Shown piece after piece: positions 62,526-64,000 of a DNA stretch of 64,000 nt; position 1 is the stretch's first letter; every line of letters starts with the position of its first letter. This DNA is from Mycolicibacterium xanthum (GTDB lineage: Bacteria > Actinomycetota > Actinomycetes > Mycobacteriales > Mycobacteriaceae). The stretch is from the NCBI RefSeq assembly GCF_019710635.1, contig NZ_JAIFZS010000001.1, forward strand, positions 1 through 64,000, in the 5' to 3' direction. The notes under the pieces are model-generated. The model worked only from the letters and a program-made list of their open reading frames with translations, did no database searches and was not told the origin of the DNA. The position numbers and the translations under genes are program-made.

Positions 62526-62978
62526 GTGAAGAAGTTCGACGGCCTGGCCGAATTCGTCGCCGCCGAAGGCACCGAACTCGGTCCCACCGAATGGCTGGAA
62601 ATCACCCAGGAACGGGTCAATCTGTTCGCTGACGCCACCGATGATCACCAGTGGATTCACGTCGACCCCGAGCGTGCGGCCAGTGGCCCGTTCGGCGGAA
62701 CCATCGCCCACGGATTGCTGACGTTGTCGCTGCTGCCGCACTTCACCCACCAGCTCTACACCGTCGACAACGTCGCGATGGCGATCAACTACGGCTACAA
62801 CAAGGTCCGCTTCATCACCCCGGTCCGCGTCGGGGCCATGTTGCGGGCACGCGCGCGGATCGCGTCGGTCGCCCAGCTCGACAACGCGGTGCAGGCGACG
62901 CTGGCCACCACGGTCGAGATCGAGGGCACCGAGAAGCCGGCCGCCATCGCCGAGTCGATCGTGCGCTTCATCGGCTGA
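62526..62978 (+). CDS. MaoC-like (R)-specific enoyl-CoA hydratase (Rv0130/HtdZ-like)
   Basis: A 150-residue single-hotdog hydratase. FADATDDHQWIHVDPERAASGPFGGTIAHG carries the Asp and His of the hydratase-2 motif; the length and course agree with M. tuberculosis Rv0130 (HtdZ), which hydrates trans-2-enoyl-CoA. The GTG at 62526 follows AAAGGAG by six bases. It may share control with the next gene, but the 105-base gap contains a separate palindrome. Confidence 0.9.
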   Translation: MKKFDGLAEFVAAEGTELGPTEWLEITQERVNLFADATDDHQWIHVDPERAASGPFGGTIAHGLLTLSLLPHFTHQLYTVDNVAMAINYGYNKVRFITPVRVGAMLRARARIASVAQLDNAVQATLATTVEIEGTEKPAAIAESIVRFIG

Positions 62979-63032
62979 CGCGGCGGCCGCCGGCCCGCCC
63001 ACCCCGGCTCGCTTCACGGGTGTCAGGAACCG

Positions 63033-63046
63033 TTGACGTACGTCAA
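63033..63046. promoter_or_regulatory. Perfect 14-bp palindrome before the flavin monooxygenase
   Basis: TTGACGTACGTCAA, identical to its reverse complement, 37 bases upstream of the GTG at 63084. It has the form of a dimeric repressor site (TetR- or CREB-like core). No matching regulator gene is in the window. Confidence 0.6.
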
Positions 63047-63083
63047 AAACGTTCGTAGATTGCGTGACGGCGGGAGGAGCGAC

Positions 63084-64000
63084 GTGGACCACAGACACCC
63101 GCAGGTTGCGGTGATCGGCGCCGGCATCAGCGGCCTGACGGCCGGCAAGATGCTCAAGGACTACGGCGTCGACTACACCACCTTCGAGAGTTCGGACCGC
63201 ATCGGCGGCAACTGGGCGTTCGCCAATCCCAACGGGCACAGCAGCGCCTACCGCTCGTTGCACATCGACACCTCGAAGGATCGGCTGTCCTTCAAGGACT
63301 ATCCGATGCCCGAACATTTCCCGTCGTTCCCGCACCACAGCCAGATCAAGTCCTATCTCGACGACTACGCGGCGGCATTCGGGCTCCTGGAACACATCGA
63401 GTTCGGCAACGCCGTGATGCAGGCGGGGCGGGAGGATGCCGGCGGCTGGCGCATCCTCGATCAGTCGGGAGCCGAGCGGCGCTTCGACCTGTTGGTGGTG
63501 GCCAACGGCCACCACTGGGATCCCCGGCTGCCGGACTTTCCCGGATCGTTCTCCGGGGAGTCGATCCACTCCCACGCCTACATCGATCCACAGACCCCGC
63601 TGGAGCTGACCGGCAAGCGCATCCTCGTCGTCGGCATCGGGAACAGCGCCGCCGACATCACCGTCGAGCTGTCGTCGAAGGCGTTGCGCAATCAGGTCAC
63701 GTTGTCGACGCGGTCCAGCGCGTGGATCGTGCCGAAGTACATCGCGGGACGTCCCGGCGACACCCTGTTCCGGACCTCGCCCCACCTCCCACTGTCGTGG
63801 CAACGCAAGGCCGTTCAGCTGATCGCACCGATGCTGGGCACCGACCCGACGATGTACGGCCTGCCGCCCGCCGACCACAAGTTGTTCGAGGCGCACCCCA
63901 CCCAGTCGGTCGAGCTTCCGCTGCGGCTCGGATCCGGGGACGTGGTCCCGAAGCCGAACGTCGCCCGCCTCGACGGGGACACCGTGCATTTCGTCGACGG
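63084..64000 (+). CDS. Flavin-containing monooxygenase (partial, runs off window)
   Basis: First 305 codons of an FMO-class enzyme that oxygenates carbon next to carbonyls or heteroatoms with NADPH and O2. FAD motif VAVIGAGISG at the start, the FMO fingerprint in FSGESIHSHAYI near residue 155, and the NADPH motif VVGIGNSAAD near 180. The GTG has GGGAGGAGC before it. The 3' end lies outside the window. Confidence 0.9.
   Translation, partial: MDHRHPQVAVIGAGISGLTAGKMLKDYGVDYTTFESSDRIGGNWAFANPNGHSSAYRSLHIDTSKDRLSFKDYPMPEHFPSFPHHSQIKSYLDDYAAAFGLLEHIEFGNAVMQAGREDAGGWRILDQSGAERRFDLLVVANGHHWDPRLPDFPGSFSGESIHSHAYIDPQTPLELTGKRILVVGIGNSAADITVELSSKALRNQVTLSTRSSAWIVPKYIAGRPGDTLFRTSPHLPLSWQRKAVQLIAPMLGTDPTMYGLPPADHKLFEAHPTQSVELPLRLGSGDVVPKPNVARLDGDTVHFVD

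Noticed and set aside
62265..62529. Small open frames in the gap before the MaoC gene
   Set aside because: No ribosome site or homology, random composition; the real start at 62526 has AAAGGAG.
62511..63989. Leftward open frame of 492 codons opposite the MaoC and monooxygenase genes
   Set aside because: Shadow of two genes with clear motifs on the other strand.
1..64000. CRISPR arrays, tRNA or rRNA genes, insertion sequences, integrases
   Set aside because: No repeat-spacer pattern, no cloverleaf-like tRNA with conserved TTCGANTC loop, no transposase or integrase translation was noticed in any frame. A scan with dedicated software could still reveal a small RNA.

Overview
The window looks like chromosomal DNA from a fast-growing mycobacterium (Mycolicibacterium/Mycobacterium). 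Signs are high GC, frequent GTG starts with stop/start overlaps (ATGA, GTGA), a six-gene mce lipid-transport operon, a PE-PPE-domain hydrolase, DUF1214 and DUF4396 proteins, and a c-di-GMP operon whose order matches M. tuberculosis Rv1354c-Rv1355c-Rv1356c. No tRNA, rRNA, transposase, integrase or CRISPR array was seen.

Left flank (1-8.1 kb): the 3' end of an unknown gene with a strong hairpin terminator, a small secreted proline-rich protein, a decayed mazEF-type toxin-antitoxin relic, a Na+/H+ antiporter, a PE-PPE hydrolase gene broken by two single-base frameshifts, and a cyclase/ATPase regulator broken at its 5' end and in the middle.

Core (8.3-46.4 kb): a large, intact catabolic cluster. 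It encodes two aldehyde dehydrogenases, a Rieske protein, a GntR regulator, two extradiol-type dioxygenases, a BadI-like ring hydrolase, three AMP-forming CoA ligases, an FAH-fold enzyme, two FAD hydroxylases, a NahE/PhdJ-like hydratase-aldolase, a cupin, a double-hotdog dehydratase, a GMC oxidoreductase, a P450, three SDR/SMP-30 enzymes, a haem-oxygenase-fold putative diiron enzyme, a single-chain EtfB-EtfA fusion, and a YrbEAB-MceABCDEF importer. Nine AT-rich, related operator-like sites sit in front of nearly every transcription unit, including the gntR gene and the mce operon. My reading is one regulon that imports a hydrophobic ring compound (Mce), activates and hydroxylates it, opens aromatic and alicyclic rings, and oxidises the fragments through CoA esters. 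The substrate is unknown.

Right flank (46.4-64 kb): OsmC and DUF4396 proteins, a broken NmrA-like gene, a sulfotransferase divergent from a TetR-DUF1214 pair, a universal stress protein with an 18-bp minisatellite in its N-terminus, an SRPBCC protein, a paired acyl-CoA dehydrogenase, a flavoprotein-like hypothetical protein, the GNAT-like / ThiF-nitroreductase / GAF-GGDEF-EAL operon, a MaoC hydratase, and the start of a flavin monooxygenase that runs off the window.
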